Origin: Gnetum montanum
Lineage: Eukaryota; Streptophyta; Gnetopsida; Gnetales; Gnetaceae
Assembly (NCBI GenBank): GCA_015680685.1
Contig: MNCI01003787.1
Coordinates: 1 to 64,000, forward strand
Length of the DNA: 64,000 nucleotides
Direction: 5' to 3'
Under the pieces are notes generated by a model. That model was not told the DNA's origin. It made no database searches and worked only from the letters and a program-made list of their open reading frames with translations. Position numbers and translations under genes: made by a program. The first letter of the stretch is position 1. The number at the start of each line of letters is the position of its first letter. Below are positions 1 through 11,900 of the stretch, one piece after another.

Positions 1-710
1 TCCTTCTTGACTGCTCCATGTAATGGCCAATTGTGCCAACACTTTTCTTTCTATTATTCCTAGTGCATGCCCATAGTATGATGTTTGTAATTGTATGACA
101 CCTTTGTTTGAGTGTGACGTACTTGGACACATTACATGACTGGCAATAAAGATTGAGATTACTTCTATCATTGCAGTATCCACTTAGATTAATATTATTA
201 CTTTAATTGTTTAATGCTTTATTTAGTTAAACATTTCCATTTATTGTTATTTATTATTCCTATTGTTAAGTAGAATGTGTATGCCTTAATCATGAGCATT
301 TAAGTGTAAATACTTAGTCGCCCAGAGGTGTATAGTTTGGCACAACCAGTGACCTATACATGGTAAATCCAAAAGTAGCTCCATGAAGTCCAAGACATGT
401 ATAGATGGTTAAGAGTGGATACCATCGCCATAGGCTAATTTAGGCTTTATTTTTCATTATTCATTAGTTAATCAATTTATCTCTTTTCATCACGAGGAGT
501 AGCATAGAGTTAAGAAATATCATATGCCTCACTTTGGACTAAACCACATGTGACAAAGCTACCACTAGTCCAAGTGGGAAGATAATGAACTGTGATTAAA
601 CCATAATGATCTAGATGCCACAACTAGTCCCATCCATGGAATTCAATTGGATCATGCATGAACACTTGTGATTTGTATGGTTGAGCGTAGGGATACCTCG
701 TCGCTCATCA
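1..710 (+). repeat. A1 5' LTR, truncated by the window edge
   Basis: The right end reads like the other Athila-like LTR ends in this window: a segment with ATGCCTCA, a GGGAAGATAATGA block, a TATGGTTGAGCGTAGGGATACC block and a terminal CTCATCA. The same order ends the A2 and A3 LTRs (5657, 15525). The body differs from both, so A1 is a separate subfamily. The TATA box and U3 lie outside the window. No primer site follows; position 711 runs straight into protease coding sequence. Confidence 0.75.
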
Positions 711-713
711 TCT

Positions 714-1154
714 TGCAAGGCTATTCTGGACTTAGGTTCTAGTGTAAATTTGATTTTTCATGAAATGTAAAAAGCCTAGAACTTACCTCCACTTAAGAAG
801 AGTAGCATTCATCTTGAGTTGGTAAATCAGTTCATCACTATTCCCTTGGAACTGGTGGAGGACATTGTAATCACCATCTGTGGATGGTCCTATCTTGCTG
901 ACTTCCTAGTGATTTGTGTAGACAACTACAAGGGGAACTTTATAATCATCATGGGAAGGGCTTGGTTGAGCACAATTGATGCACAATTGGGAATCCAAGA
1001 TCTCTCCTTCGAAATTTTCAAGGAAAATGAATTTGGAAAGATTAATAGGAAGTACATTCCATGCATCACATATAGTGATACAGGGTGCAATTGTGTGCAG
1101 AAAGTATGGACTGTAAAAAGCACATCTATCATAGTAGACAATGTGGTAATGTAA
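714..1154 (+). pseudogene. A1 aspartic protease remnant (Athila-like)
   Basis: The frame beginning at 714 encodes a retropepsin active site of the form LDLGSSVNLI (canonical LDSGSS in A3), then a GRAWL segment and a conserved ITYSDTGCNC tail shared with A2 and A3. Two stop codons follow the active site before 819; the rest is open to 1154. It would have matured the Gag-Pol polyprotein in virus-like particles. All of gag is missing upstream, because the coding sequence abuts the LTR end directly, so this copy was already defective or was deleted after insertion. The domain is clear from side-by-side comparison with 8410-8830 and 61950-62333. Confidence 0.75.
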
Positions 1155-1275
1155 CAGAAATTTAAAGGTACCTATACCTAGTAGCAACAAAGTAGAAGGG
1201 AACCTAGTGGTTGATAACTGATCCTAATAGCAACTCAAAAATATGCATGGAACCAATTGAGATCCTTACAAATGT

Positions 1276-2487
1276 CTACATTAAAGGCATGGATGAATTG
1301 GATCAAGTTCATAAACAACTCTTTGATGATGAATCTGATGATACTAATTGCAAAGAGTTAGAGATTCCTAAAAGCTTTAAATAGGAGCACCTTGAGTTGA
1401 AAACTCTACCAGCTAGAATGAAGTATATTTTTCTAAAAAATGACAATTTGGTCATCATCCATGCCAACATTGCTCCTACACAAAAAAAGAACCTATTGGA
1501 GATGGTCAAAAAATGGCCAAAAACCTTTGCTTGGTCATATCCTAAATTCATTGAAATTGATCCTAGGATATGTTAGCACTCATCTACACATATCCTTCTA
1601 TCAAGCTAAAGAGGCAACCACAGCGGTGGTTGAATTCCAAATTAAAGCAAATCATGAAAGAGGAGACGAAATAACTCCTCAAGGTGGGGTTCATTTATCC
1701 CATTGTAGATAGTGAGTGGGTTGGCCCATTTGTGATAGTTCAAAAGAAGGGTGGAAAATGGAGGGCTTGTATTGATTTTAGGTTGTTAAACATGGAAACT
1801 TATAAAGATCAGTTATGATTGTCATTTATAAACCAGGTGTTGGATACTATTTCTAGGCATTGCTACTATGGTTTCTTGGATGGTTATAATGGCTATAACC
1901 AAACTCAGATTGCACCGAAAGATTAGGCAAAAACAACATTTACAAATCCCTAGGGAACTTTTGCATACTGAAAGATGTTGTTTGGCCTATTTAATGCCCC
2001 TGATACATTCCTATGCCTCATCATGAGCATCTTCCAATAAAAAATTGGTAGCAAGGTGGAAGTCTTCATGGATGAATTCTTCACTTGTAGGGCTACATTT
2101 GAGCAAGCCCTGGACCATCTTGAGCAAGTGTTGAAAGGTGTGTAGAGATGGACCTTAGGCTCAATTTGAAGAAAAGCCACTTGATGGTCTACGAAGGCAT
2201 TTTTTTTGGACATTAAATTTTTGAAAAATGGATTAAGGTGGATCCTAAAAAAATAAGGGTCATCCAAGGAATTACTAGAAATAGTTAAAGATGTGAGATC
2301 ATTTCTTGGACATACTAGCTACTACTAGTGATTCAGTGAGAATTTCTCTAAGATCGCTAAACCATTGGTAGAGATAACAAAGAAGGGCGATCCATTTATC
2401 TGGACTAAGGAATGTGAATGTGCACTCTAGCGACTCAAGAAGAAGCTTGTGGAAACTCCAATTCTATGAGCACCTAACTAGTCTAGA
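1276..2487 (+). pseudogene. A1 reverse transcriptase remnant
   Basis: This begins with the pre-RT segment (WSYP followed by an EIDPRI-like stretch near 1530-1570), then RT blocks. These are a KKGGKWRACIDFRLLN segment at about 1735-1795, a GYNGYNQTQIAP segment near 1885, FGLFNAPDTF near 1985, and the polymerase box as FMDEF near 2087 where Athila elements normally have FMDDF. Many stops and frameshifts break it. In the live element it copied genomic RNA into cDNA. Lineage is judged from the FMDxF box and the close match to A2 (9002-10190). The D-to-E change in the active box would itself impair activity. Confidence 0.75.
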
Positions 2488-2856
2488 CCATTTCACATTA
2501 TGAAAGATACATCAAATTACACCTTGGAAGCCATGCTCATGTAGTTGTATGATCATAAACATATTTACTGCATTCACTATACAAGTAGAAGCATTGTGGG
2601 TACACAACTGAATTACACCACAACAAAGAAGGAATTGATGACAATGGTGTTCACCTTAGAAAAATTTAGGCATTATGTGCTTGGGTACAAGCTATTTGTG
2701 CACACAGATCATAGTGCAATTTGGTTCCTAATGAATAAATCAATGGTGAGCCCCTGTTTCATACAGTGGATTGTGATCTTGCAAGAATTCGATCTTATAA
2801 TGATAGATCGAAAAGGAACCAAGAACATGGTTGCTGACCACTTGTCTTGGTTGTGA
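2488..2856 (+). pseudogene. A1 RNase H remnant
   Basis: The region reads as a Ty3/gypsy RNase H: a KDTSNYTLEA segment near 2503, then an open stretch 2545-2856 with IHYTSRSIVGTQLNYTTTKK, a YVLGYKLFVHTDHSAIWFL strand and a closing VADHLSWL. The catalytic acidic positions are partly kept (HTDH), but the TEKE acidic residue reads TKKE. It removes the RNA strand during reverse transcription. It follows RT directly as in all Athila-like pol genes. One stop separates it from RT. Confidence 0.75.
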
Positions 2857-2949
2857 TGAGAAAACAAAGAGGAGGAAAGCCCACTATTAGATCAATTTCC
2901 TGATGAACTCTTCTTTGTCAGGGCTATAACTAAGAAAATTCTTGCTAAA

Positions 2950-4215
2950 CCCAATTGGTACAATCACATTCTTACCTATCTTCTCACTCAGGAGATTTCA
3001 TAGAAGTGAGATCACAAAAAAAAAAAAAAAAAAATAGTTCCTTCACCAAGCAGAATGCTTCATGAAAATCAATGAAAAACTTTACAAGGTGCACATCAAT
3101 GGCCTAGTTCATTGGTGTGTTCCTGATGTTAATCAACAATGTATTCTCTAAGATACTCATGAGCACATCCTTAGGGACCATAATGCTTGGAGATGCATGA
3201 TCATTAAGATCCTCATGGTAGCATATTAGGGGCCAACACTTTTTAGGGGCACTTACCACTTCTTTTACTTCTGTGAATACTACTAATGCAATGGTGAAAT
3301 GACTACTCATATGGATGATGCTCAATTGTGGATCTAGCCACTAGAGCCCTTCAACATCTAGGGCATTAACTTCATGGGTCCCATAACATCCATCTCAAAT
3401 GAAGAGGCATACATCATAGTTTTTGACTATTGTATGAATTGAATAAAATTTGTAGCATCATTGATTGCTTATCTTCTATGATTTCTTTGTTTATACAACA
3501 ATATGTGGTAAATAGGTTTGGGGTGACACGTGCACTTATTTCTAATAATGGTACTCATTTTATAAGCAGTACCTTTTCAAAACTTATGCAACGCTTGAGG
3601 GTTGAATGTAAATTAACAACATCCTACCATCCCCAAGCTAATGGTCAAGCTAAGGTTACAAATAGGGAGATACCAAAAATACTAATAAGAACCATTAGTA
3701 AATATAAAAGGGATTGGAGCATGAAACTTAATGATGCCCTTTGGGCCTACTACTCCATTTGAAAACTTCCTATCAGCTAGTCTCCCTATGAGCTTGTGTA
3801 TAGAAAGTCATCAACACTTCCAATCCAAACAAAGCTCTATACACTATCAATAGCTTGTGACCTTGAACTTGACCTTGACCTAAGTCTAGCATAGAAAAAA
3901 AGATTAATGAACCTCAACTTGCTAGACGAGAACTAATTGGTAGCCCTATCATCTAACGAGTTGCACAAGGCATTCAAAAAGCAACTACATGACCTTAGAA
4001 TAAGAAAAGATAGGGTCCTCTACTGGAATCCCACACATGTACCATAAAGAACCAAGTTTCAAATGTTATGGGAGGGGCCTTATGTTATTTATGAAACCTT
4101 TCCTTTTAGGGCCATGTTAATATACAAACTTGAAAGCCCAAATAAGAAATTTTCATTTAGCATGCAATAAATAAAACCTTTCCATGAGTCTAAGAGAGCT
4201 TATGAATTGAACACC
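2950..4215 (+). pseudogene. A1 integrase remnant
   Basis: A zinc-binding-region relic lies near 3110-3300, the catalytic core from about 3355, and a C-terminal segment with a W-x-GPY-like motif near 4070 (WEGPYVIYE). The core is damaged at two catalytic positions: the first Asp reads Asn (GINFMGP near 3360) and the second is Asn in ISNNGTHF near 3540. The third acidic position also looks changed (QAKVTNRE near 3650). Several stops occur. A working integrase joins the cDNA ends to host DNA; this copy could not. The A2 integrase shares the second D-to-N change. Confidence 0.75.
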
Positions 4216-4787
4216 TCAATGGATGGATGTGCGCACTCAATTTTTTAGATCTTCTCCTTTCAACTTAGTTGTGGGGAGATGGCCATCCATGTTGATTTAT
4301 CAAAGTGGCTTCTTAGTTTTTTGTTTCTTTAGTTTTTAGTTTTTGATTACACCATTTTTAGTATCTTTCTTAAATATTTTAAAATTTCTTTTATATTTTA
4401 CTTTATTTGATTTTGGTTTTTCTAATGCATTACTTATGTTTGTTTTGTTTTATTTTTCTCTATTACTGCTAGGACTAAGTGCAACTATAGTTGTTGATTG
4501 GTGGGGGTTTGTACTATAATGTTACTTGATTGCTAATGTCTAGGTTCCATCCTTAAATTTTGGTATTTATAACTAAGACATGTTTTTTTTCATGATAATA
4601 GGCAGTTATTCCATGTCATCCACCCATCCACAAAACTCTATGGTATTCCTTTGTTTTGAAAATATGTGGTTCCTTCTTAAATGAAAATTGTGATGAATTT
4701 GTGACCTTGGTAGTTTCCAAACTTGGGAAGGATTAAATGGGTACACAAGGGTGTGACTTCAAGGGGATTTGATTTTCTTAATAATTT
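4216..4787 (+). other. A1 3' non-coding region, left part
   Basis: An AT-rich stretch follows integrase. It opens with a CAACTTAGTTGTGGGGAGAT purine-rich block at 4262 that matches A2 at 11991. No open frame of note and no LTR are present. It ends at the duplicated target of A2; the right part resumes at 14794. Confidence 0.6.
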
Positions 4788-4792
4788 CCTAT
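4788..4792. repeat. A2 target-site duplication, left copy
   Basis: CCTAT precedes the TGATAAAT start of the A2 5' LTR. The right copy at 14794-14798 is CCTAC. They match at 4 of 5 bases, and the difference is a C/T transition. Confidence 0.7.
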
Positions 4793-5657
4793 TGATAAAT
4801 CATTTTTTTCAATACTTTAATATTGGGGTGGCCGCGATATCGGGTATGCGATATCACAGCCCAAGATGCGATATTGTACATTCAATATCACAGGGTTACT
4901 CCTAGGTCTATAAATACTGTGCCTAGGCACACAACTGGGAGTAAGTTTTTGGTAGTCAAGTAGCAAAACTCTTGCAGTTTGTCCATTTGAAAGTTAGATT
5001 ATTTTCCAAGTGCCCATAGCAGGAGGTCTAAGTGTGAATGGATCTTTATTCAAGCATTGATGTACCTGAGCACACCATTGTGTTGGCAATAAAGATGAGC
5101 TCTTTGATCCATTCCTTGCAGCACTTGAGATTTTCTTTCTTATGCATTTATATTTCATGAAATTTACATTAATGTTATTTATGCAGTAATTAATTTTTGA
5201 TTAATCAAGCAGCTTATTAAGATACACAAGCATGACCCCTTCGAGCATACATGTGACACTTGGTAGCTCAGAAATGACTAGCGTTTGATAGCCCAGTAGT
5301 GTTTGCACAAAGTTCAGTATGTGTTTGGGAAGTGGGAACGATTACTTGTGTTAGGCTAGATTAGACTTTAGTTTCCTTAGCAATTAATCACTTTTACTTT
5401 TAATTACTCTTGCTTTTATTTTTGTTCTAGGTGAGTAATTCCATAAAACACAAAATAATAAAAATATTATGCCTCAGTCACACTTAACCATACAATTGCA
5501 TTTCATAAGTGGGATTGGGAAGACAACGAACGAACAACATGCACACACTGTTTAGCTATAGTGCACTTAGTAAATATAGTCTATGGAATTCAACTAGATT
5601 GCATGTGAACGCTTGTGATTCATATGGTTGGGCATAGGGGTACCTTGCCACTCATCA
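4793..5657 (+). repeat. A2 5' LTR
   Basis: Starts TGATAAAT and ends CTCATCA, giving TG...CA ends. It matches 13943-14793 along its whole length with scattered, mostly transition, differences. U3 holds several GATATC-type words; the TATA box is TATAAATA at 4909-4916. A GGCAATAAAGATGAGC block near 5087 carries AATAAA, a likely polyadenylation signal. Confidence 0.85.
4838..4916 (+). promoter_or_regulatory. A2 U3: GATATC-type palindromic words plus TATA box
   Basis: Within 80 bases before the TATA box (4909-4916) there are repeated words of the form GCGATATCG, GCGATATCAC, GCGATATTG and CAATATCAC. GATATC is self-complementary. The same cluster stands in the 3' LTR (13980-14040). This is inferred as U3 regulatory DNA by position only. 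Confidence 0.5.
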
Positions 5658-5658
5658 T

Positions 5659-5676
5659 TGGTACCGTTGTTGGGGA
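5659..5676 (+). other. A2 primer-binding site, tRNA-Asp type
   Basis: Reads TGGTACCGTTGTTGGGGA one base after the LTR. From memory, the complement of the plant tRNA-Asp 3' end is TGGCGCCGTTGCCGGGGA. The four mismatches are all C-to-T or G-to-A. Confidence 0.65.
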
Positions 5677-5840
5677 TTGTAGTTCTTCGTGCACTATCTA
5701 AGCCTAGTGAAATTTAGTAAACTTGTTGTTTGAACTCGAAGAGTCAAATCCTATGAAAATAAAAATTATTATTACTATCATTAAATTAAATCTTAACAGC
5801 ACACTTTTTATTAACACAAAATTTCTTCCTCTCATAGGAG

Positions 5841-8226
5841 CCCATCTCCACCTGCAGTAGTTCAAGTACCTCAACAATAGTGGGTGGTATATGCTCATCC
5901 CGATGAGTATGTACTAGACTTTACCTTCATCTTGCATCAAGATGAACTAATGTAGTGGCGAAATATGGAAGGCAACATTGTGTTGCCACCTGATTGATCT
6001 GTTCTAGTGATCCTCCAGCTAATGCTTGTACGACACAAGCTTCAACATCTTCATGGAGAATACAAGATGCGAGATCCCAACTCAAGGGATTATCATCCCA
6101 CTGAAGAGAAAAGATTAAGGGATCATCAACTAGTGCAACATAATATTATGAAGGGAAAGGGGTCAAACATCTTTTTTCCTATGCTTGGCCCAAATTGATG
6201 AAGGTGACTATTTATTTAGTGATTCTCCTCTCTTTAACTTTGTTCAAGGAACCCTCAACCAAAATGTACAATCTACAATCCATAATTCAAATTTTGGTCA
6301 AAATGGATCTAATGATAAAAATGGATCTAGAGAAGCAAGTTAAGAAAAGGAGGACAAAGGAGATCATGATCATGATCGCAGTTGCAAGCATCAAAGGAAG
6401 GATGATAGGCGTTAGCATGGAGCAAGTTTTCCTTCTTTTTCCTCTTCATCGTCATCATCTTCTTCATCATCTGGTTCAGATCGTGGCTATAGAAGAAATA
6501 ACTGTGATGGAGGTGACCGATGGGACTAGAATAATAGAAGGGACCATCGGGATAGTTGTGACTGAAGACATGGGTAATCTAGAGAGGCCCATCATTAAGA
6601 AAGAAGGGCTAGTAGGGAACATCGTAGGCACCACCATCATGGCCTTGATGAACCTCTACTTGCTACTTGGGACATGTTAAATATTATAGAGGCTGAGAAG
6701 ATTCCAACCATGCATGTAAAGGATAGTAGAATAAATAGGCTTAATATGAACAATATCCCTTGGTTTGAGGGAGGATATGGTGCTGATCCAAAAAATTATC
6801 TTTGGGCCTTCCAAGATGCATGTGCCTTGCAAAATATTGAAAATGACTAGCAAAAGATGAAATTATTTCCAAGGACACTTATAAAGGAAGCAGAAAGTTG
6901 GTATCAATCCTTGGAACTAGAATCAATCAGGTAGTGGAGTACGATGTTAGAACTATTCAATGACAAATATCAAACATACTCCTGAGTATCCAATCTAAGA
7001 AAATAAATTCAAGGGTGGAAATAAGGGAATCATGAGCCCTTGGATGTTGCTATTGGCCAATACTACTCTCTATTGCATAGGTGTCTCAACCATGGATACT
7101 CTTAGTTTTATCAACTTTGTCATATCATAGATAGGTTGCAGTCTGAAACTAGAAAAACCCTTAGTGTCTATGCCCAAGGGATATTGACAAAGTTAAGCAC
7201 ATGTTATATCCAAAAACTAATTGAGCAGGTAGCCAACGAGGAGGAAGAGTTGAGAAAATGTGAAAGTGCAGAAGAATACAACAAGGACCCTTCTATTCAG
7301 AAAAAGGGGGTTCTATTTTGTGACAGTGAAGATGAATTCACTAGAGATGAGGTGGTAAATCAGAAAACCTTTCCATTCCAAAAATTGTAATCAGAAATCA
7401 TGACCAATGTTGATAAGTTATGGGACTCCATGGACAATAGGTTTCAAGCTATCTTAAAAGTTTTTGAAGAGTCTAAGGAGCAAAGTGGTGAGTGAGAGCG
7501 TTGGAGGTGTAAGGAAGCTGAACCCACCATATCTAAGGGTAAAGGTAAAATATCTATAATAGAGATGGCTGTGTATAGTGATTTAGATGATGATGGTGGA
7601 TGTGATGTTTTCTAGTATGAACATCCTAAGGGATGTTGTCCAATTGTATCACATTTTCAGGAATTTGGGATGTATGCCTTACATCCAAAACTTGCACAAA
7701 GGAAAATGCCCAAAATATTTTCTTATCCACAAGGAAATCCTTGACAATTCCGCCAACCATAATAGTATTATCCAAGTGGAACTCCTTTGCAACCCTATGA
7801 ACTATACCAGCAATGACAACAACCACAATCATGGGCATTTCTACCTCCAAAATAGCAATACCCTTATTGGCAACCAAATCCTTACGATCACTATTTTTAG
7901 CAACCTTCATCTCCAAGAGACTCCTCTGATCATATTGCTACTTATCGATCTTATTACTACCCTCCTAAAATATACCAATCATCCTATCCATGGAGGGATG
8001 CCACTTACTACCCTCATGCACCTCTTGTTCCTACACCTACTCCTCCACCTCCTGCACAACTACTGCCTACTCCGTCCATGCAAGGTGAATTTCTTACACA
8101 ACCACAATAAAGAAACACTACGAGGGCAGTTAACCTACAATCGATTAACTCATCCAGTAGGTCAGAACCATGAACAAAGAAAGATCCTTCTTCTAACCTT
8201 GCAATCCATCAAAGCCCTCAGACACA
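5841..8226 (+). pseudogene. A2 gag remnant with P/Q-rich C-terminal spacer
   Basis: The frame can be followed in pieces: an N-terminal part near 5840-6200 (DEYVLDFTFILHQDE, matching A3 at 15770), a charged middle, and the capsid-like core near 6730-7110 with NNIPWFEGGYGADPKNYL and an LFPRTLIKEAESWYQ segment. A C-terminal part 7136-7610 ends in a GCDVF and HPKGCC relic of the zinc-knuckle-like region that A3 keeps better. A P/Q-rich spacer runs on to protease at 8226. Gag forms the virus-like particle and packages RNA. Numerous stops (TAG where A3 has W or Q) and frameshifts break it. Confidence 0.7.
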
Positions 8227-8835
8227 TTGGTGGTTAGTAACCTTGCTCCTCTAACTTCCTCTATTTCCTCTCTATCCGAGTCCCCTTCAAACCAAAATCC
8301 CTTTCGAATTCATACTATAATGTTGACACATGTTGTATTCGATTGGATTCGAGCTGATAACCTACCTAGAAAATTAGCTGTTCTTGGAAGTCTTCTAGTT
8401 TACTTGCAAATTGCTAGGAATGAGCCTTGCAAAGCTCTTCTTGACTTTGGTTCTAGTGTTAATTTGATCTTGCATGAGATGTACACAATGTGGAACCTTC
8501 CTCCTTTGAAGTAGAGCAACATCTGACTAGAACTGGTGGACTAGTCCATCATTGTTCCATTGGGACTGGTTGAAGACATCGTCACTACCATTTGTGGGTG
8601 GTCATATCTTGCTGATTTCCTAGTAATCAAAGTGGAGAATTATAAGGGGGGCTTTCCAATTATTATGGAAAGGGCATGGTTAAGTATTGTTGATACCAAA
8701 ATGGGCATTAGAGATCTTTCCTTGGAAATATCAAAAGAATAAGTTTGAAAAGATCAAGAAGAAGAGAGTTTCATGTATCGCATACAATGATTCAGGGTGC
8801 CATTATGTGTAGAAGTTATGGTCAGTAAAGCAAAC
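8227..8835 (+). pseudogene. A2 aspartic protease remnant
   Basis: The frame 8227-8514 carries a conserved LTHVVFDWIRADNLPRK segment before the active-site region CKALLDFGSSVNLI (DSG expected; here DFG). A stop follows, then 8560-8742 has LVEDIVTTICGWSYLADFL and the ERAWLS segment, and a tail with SYTSxSGC-like residues near 8790. Same domain as in A1 and A3. The DSG-to-DFG change in the active site and the stops make it inactive. It sits between gag and RT as usual. Confidence 0.75.
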
Positions 8836-9001
8836 ATCTATCTCTGCATGTAAGCAATGTGCACCATAAGATGATATCTACAGATGTCTGTATGTAGCAA
8901 CCATAAAACAAGAAGGCATCCTGTGGTTGAAAGCTAATGCTAGCAGCAGTATATTATGCATGGAACCTACTGAGGGCCTAATGTACAAGTAGGTTGCAAG
9001 T

Positions 9002-10190
9002 ATGGATGAACTTGAGCAAGTTCATCACCAACTTTGCAAAGGAACAAATGATGATGTCAATTGGTGTGAGCTGGAAATTCCTGACAACTTTAAACAAGAG
9101 TCCCTTGAATTGAAGATACTATCAACTGGAATGGAGTATGTATTTTTTAAAAATGGGAGGTTGGTTATTATTAATGCCAAGCTTGCTACAGAACAAAAGA
9201 GAAAATTGATAAAAATTGTGAAAAAATGGTTAGAAGCCTTTGCCTGGTCATATTCTAAACTCACTAGGATAGATCGAAGAATATGCTAGCACCAAATATA
9301 CATTGACCCTACCATTAAGCTGAGATGAAAGCCACATTGACGTTTGAATTCCAAGTTAAAACATATTGTTAAAGCAGAGATTAAACAACTCCTCAAAGAG
9401 AGATTCATCTACCTTGTCGTAGATAGTGAGTGGGTCAGTCCACTCATGATCATACCAAAGAAAGGAGGCAAATGGTAGGTGTGCATTGATTTTCGGCTGC
9501 TTAACATGGCAAATTTCAAGGATCATTTTCCGTTGCCTTTCGTCGACCAAGTGCTAGACACCATTTTGGGCCACAACTATTACAACTTTCTTGATTGTTA
9601 TAGTGGCTATAACTAAATTTGAATTACACTAGAGGACCAGGCAAAGATAACTTTCACAAGTATTTGGGGGACTTTTGCTTACTGATAGATGCCATTTGGT
9701 CTATGTAATGCCCCACCACATTTCAAAGATTAGTTCTCAGCATTTTCCAATAATAGATTAGTAGCAAGGTAGAAGTTTTTATGGATGATTTTTCTACCTA
9801 CGGAGCTACATTCAAGCAAGCTCTAGACCATCTTAAGCAAGTATTGAAGAGATGTGTCAAAAAAAATCTCCAGCTCAATTAGAAAAAGAGCCATCTTATG
9901 GTTTAGGAAGGCATAGCCTTGGGGCATCACATCTCAAAAGTAGGAATTGAGGTAGACCTTGAAAAAATAAGGGTCATCCAAGGAATAACCTGTCAACATG
10001 AAACAGTCAAAGATGTTCAATCATTCCTTGGTCATACTGGCTACTACCAGTGATTCATCGAGAATTTTTCTAAAATTGAGAAGCTATTGGTAGAATTGAT
10101 GAAGAAGGATGCATCATTTTTCTAGACCCTTGCATGTGAATCAGCATTTCAATAATTAAAGAAAAAGCCTATTGAAATCCCCATTCTTCA
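9002..10190 (+). pseudogene. A2 reverse transcriptase remnant
   Basis: The pre-RT segment is open at 9002-9289 (FAWSYSKLTRIDRRI). RT blocks follow: VDSEWVSPLMIIPKKGGKW near 9420, CIDFRLLNMANFKDHFPLPF near 9481-9540, a DCYSGYN-like segment near 9594, PFGLCNAPP near 9690, and the active box FMDDF near 9780, intact. Stops occur in several blocks (for example at KW* and at the GTFAY* position). Function and lineage are as for A1; the FMDDFSTYG box is of Athila type. Confidence 0.8.
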
Positions 10191-10749
10191 AGAACCTGAT
10201 TGGTTTAGACCATTTCATGTGATGACCGATGCATCGAATTACGCTTTGGGGGTAGTGCTTATGCAGATGGATGATAAAAAATTTCCATATTACATTCACT
10301 ATGCAAGCCAGAGCATCATAGGTGCACAACTGAACTACATCACCACAGAAAAGGAGTGGATGGTAGTGGTGTTCTATTTAGAGAAGTTAAAGCACTATGT
10401 GCTTGGCTATAATTTTTTTGTGCACACAGATGATAGTGGCATTAGATTTCTAATGAACAAACTGATGGTGAGCCCCCATGTCATACGATGGCTTATGATT
10501 TTGCAGGAATTTGATCTCATGATGATAGATCGTAAAGGTGTGGAGAATGTGGTCATGGATCACTTATCGCAACTAAGATGGGATGACAAGGAGAAAGAGA
10601 GCCCTTTATCTGATCAATTCCCTAAAAAATCTCTCCTTGTAGGTGCTATCACTGCATACATGCCCAATGAACCAAAATGGTATGACACCATCCTCACATA
10701 TCTACTCAAGCAAGAACTTCCGCAAAGGTTGGACACTAGAAAGAAATAA
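10191..10749 (+). pseudogene. A2 RNase H and connection to integrase
   Basis: This is the longest open stretch of A2 pol (10219-10749). It shows the three RNase H catalytic regions: TDASNYALGV with Asp, TTEKEWMVVVF with Glu, and VHTDDSGIRFL with Asp. The domain closes with ENVVMDHLSQL near 10600. The remainder is the linker to integrase, ending LDTRKK then TAA where integrase should continue. It degrades the RNA of RNA-DNA hybrids. This domain alone could still fold, but its polyprotein is broken on both sides. Confidence 0.8.
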
Positions 10750-11900
10750 CAGTTTCTTCACCGGGTCAAATATTTCATGGAGATTAATAAAAACCTTTAC
10801 AAGGTTTGTCCTAATGGCTTGGTACGTTGGTGTGTCCCTGATACAGATCAACTTTGCATTCTTTAGGATGCTCATGAAGGTCCTTGTGGGGGTTATTATG
10901 TTGGGAGATGCACTACCATATAAATCCTTATGGTAGGGTATTATTGGCCAACAATCTTCAAGGCTGCACATCAATTCATCTATGCTTGTGATCATTTCCA
11001 AAGGGATGGTGGAATGATAGCTCGAACAGAGGGACCATAACAATGGATGTAACCTCTCGAACCATTCGATATTTGGAGCATTGACTTTATGGGTTCCCTT
11101 GCACCTTTATCAAATGGAAAGGCATATATAATAGTTGTAGTTGACTATTGTACCAAGTGGCAGAAGAAACAGCTATCATGGACTATACATCCACCACTGT
11201 TGCTCAATTTGTACAACAAAACATTGTAAATAGGTTTGGTGTACCTTGTGCATTAATTTCTAATATTGGAACTCATTTTATAAGTGCCACTTTCTGGAAG
11301 CTGATGCAACGCTTGGGGGTTAAACATAAATTCACAACACCATATCACCCCCAAGCTAGTCGTCAAGCTGAAGTTACTAATCAGGAGATTATAAAAATAT
11401 TAACCCAAACCATTAGAAAATATTGAAGGAACTAGAGCACTAAATTAAATGATGCCCTTTGGGCCTATTACTCCACATGGAAACTACCCATAGGTTATTC
11501 TCCTTATGAGCTTGTGTATGAAAAACTACCAACATTGCTCATCCAATCTGAGCTTTGTACACTCTCTAGAGCCTGTGATCTTAATCTAGATCTAAGTCTA
11601 GCATAAAAATAACGATTAATGAGCCTCAACTTGCTAGATGAAAATTGGTTAATGGCTCTATCATCCAACAAAATGCATAAGGCATTCAACAAGAAATGCC
11701 ATGACCTCAAAATAAGAAAATTCAAGTTTCAACCAGGAGACAAGGTTCTCTATTGGAATCCTACACATGTACCCCAACCAACCAAATTTCAAACATTCTG
11801 GAAAGGACATTACATCATTGATGAGAATTTTCCATCTATGGCCATGATCATCTACAAACCTGATAGCCCAGACAAAAAGCAACTAGTCAATATTCAATAA
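10750..11900 (+). pseudogene. A2 integrase remnant
   Basis: A zinc-binding-region relic (DAHEGPCGGYYV near 10870) precedes the core. The first catalytic Asp is kept (WSIDFMGS near 11078). The second is Asn (ISNIGTHF near 11260). The Glu is kept (QAEVTNQE near 11365). The C-terminal part, open at 11619-11900, has PGDKVLYWNP and FWKGHYIIDE, a GPY/F-like module. Stops occur at several places. The second D-to-N change, shared with A1, would abolish strand transfer. Confidence 0.78.
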
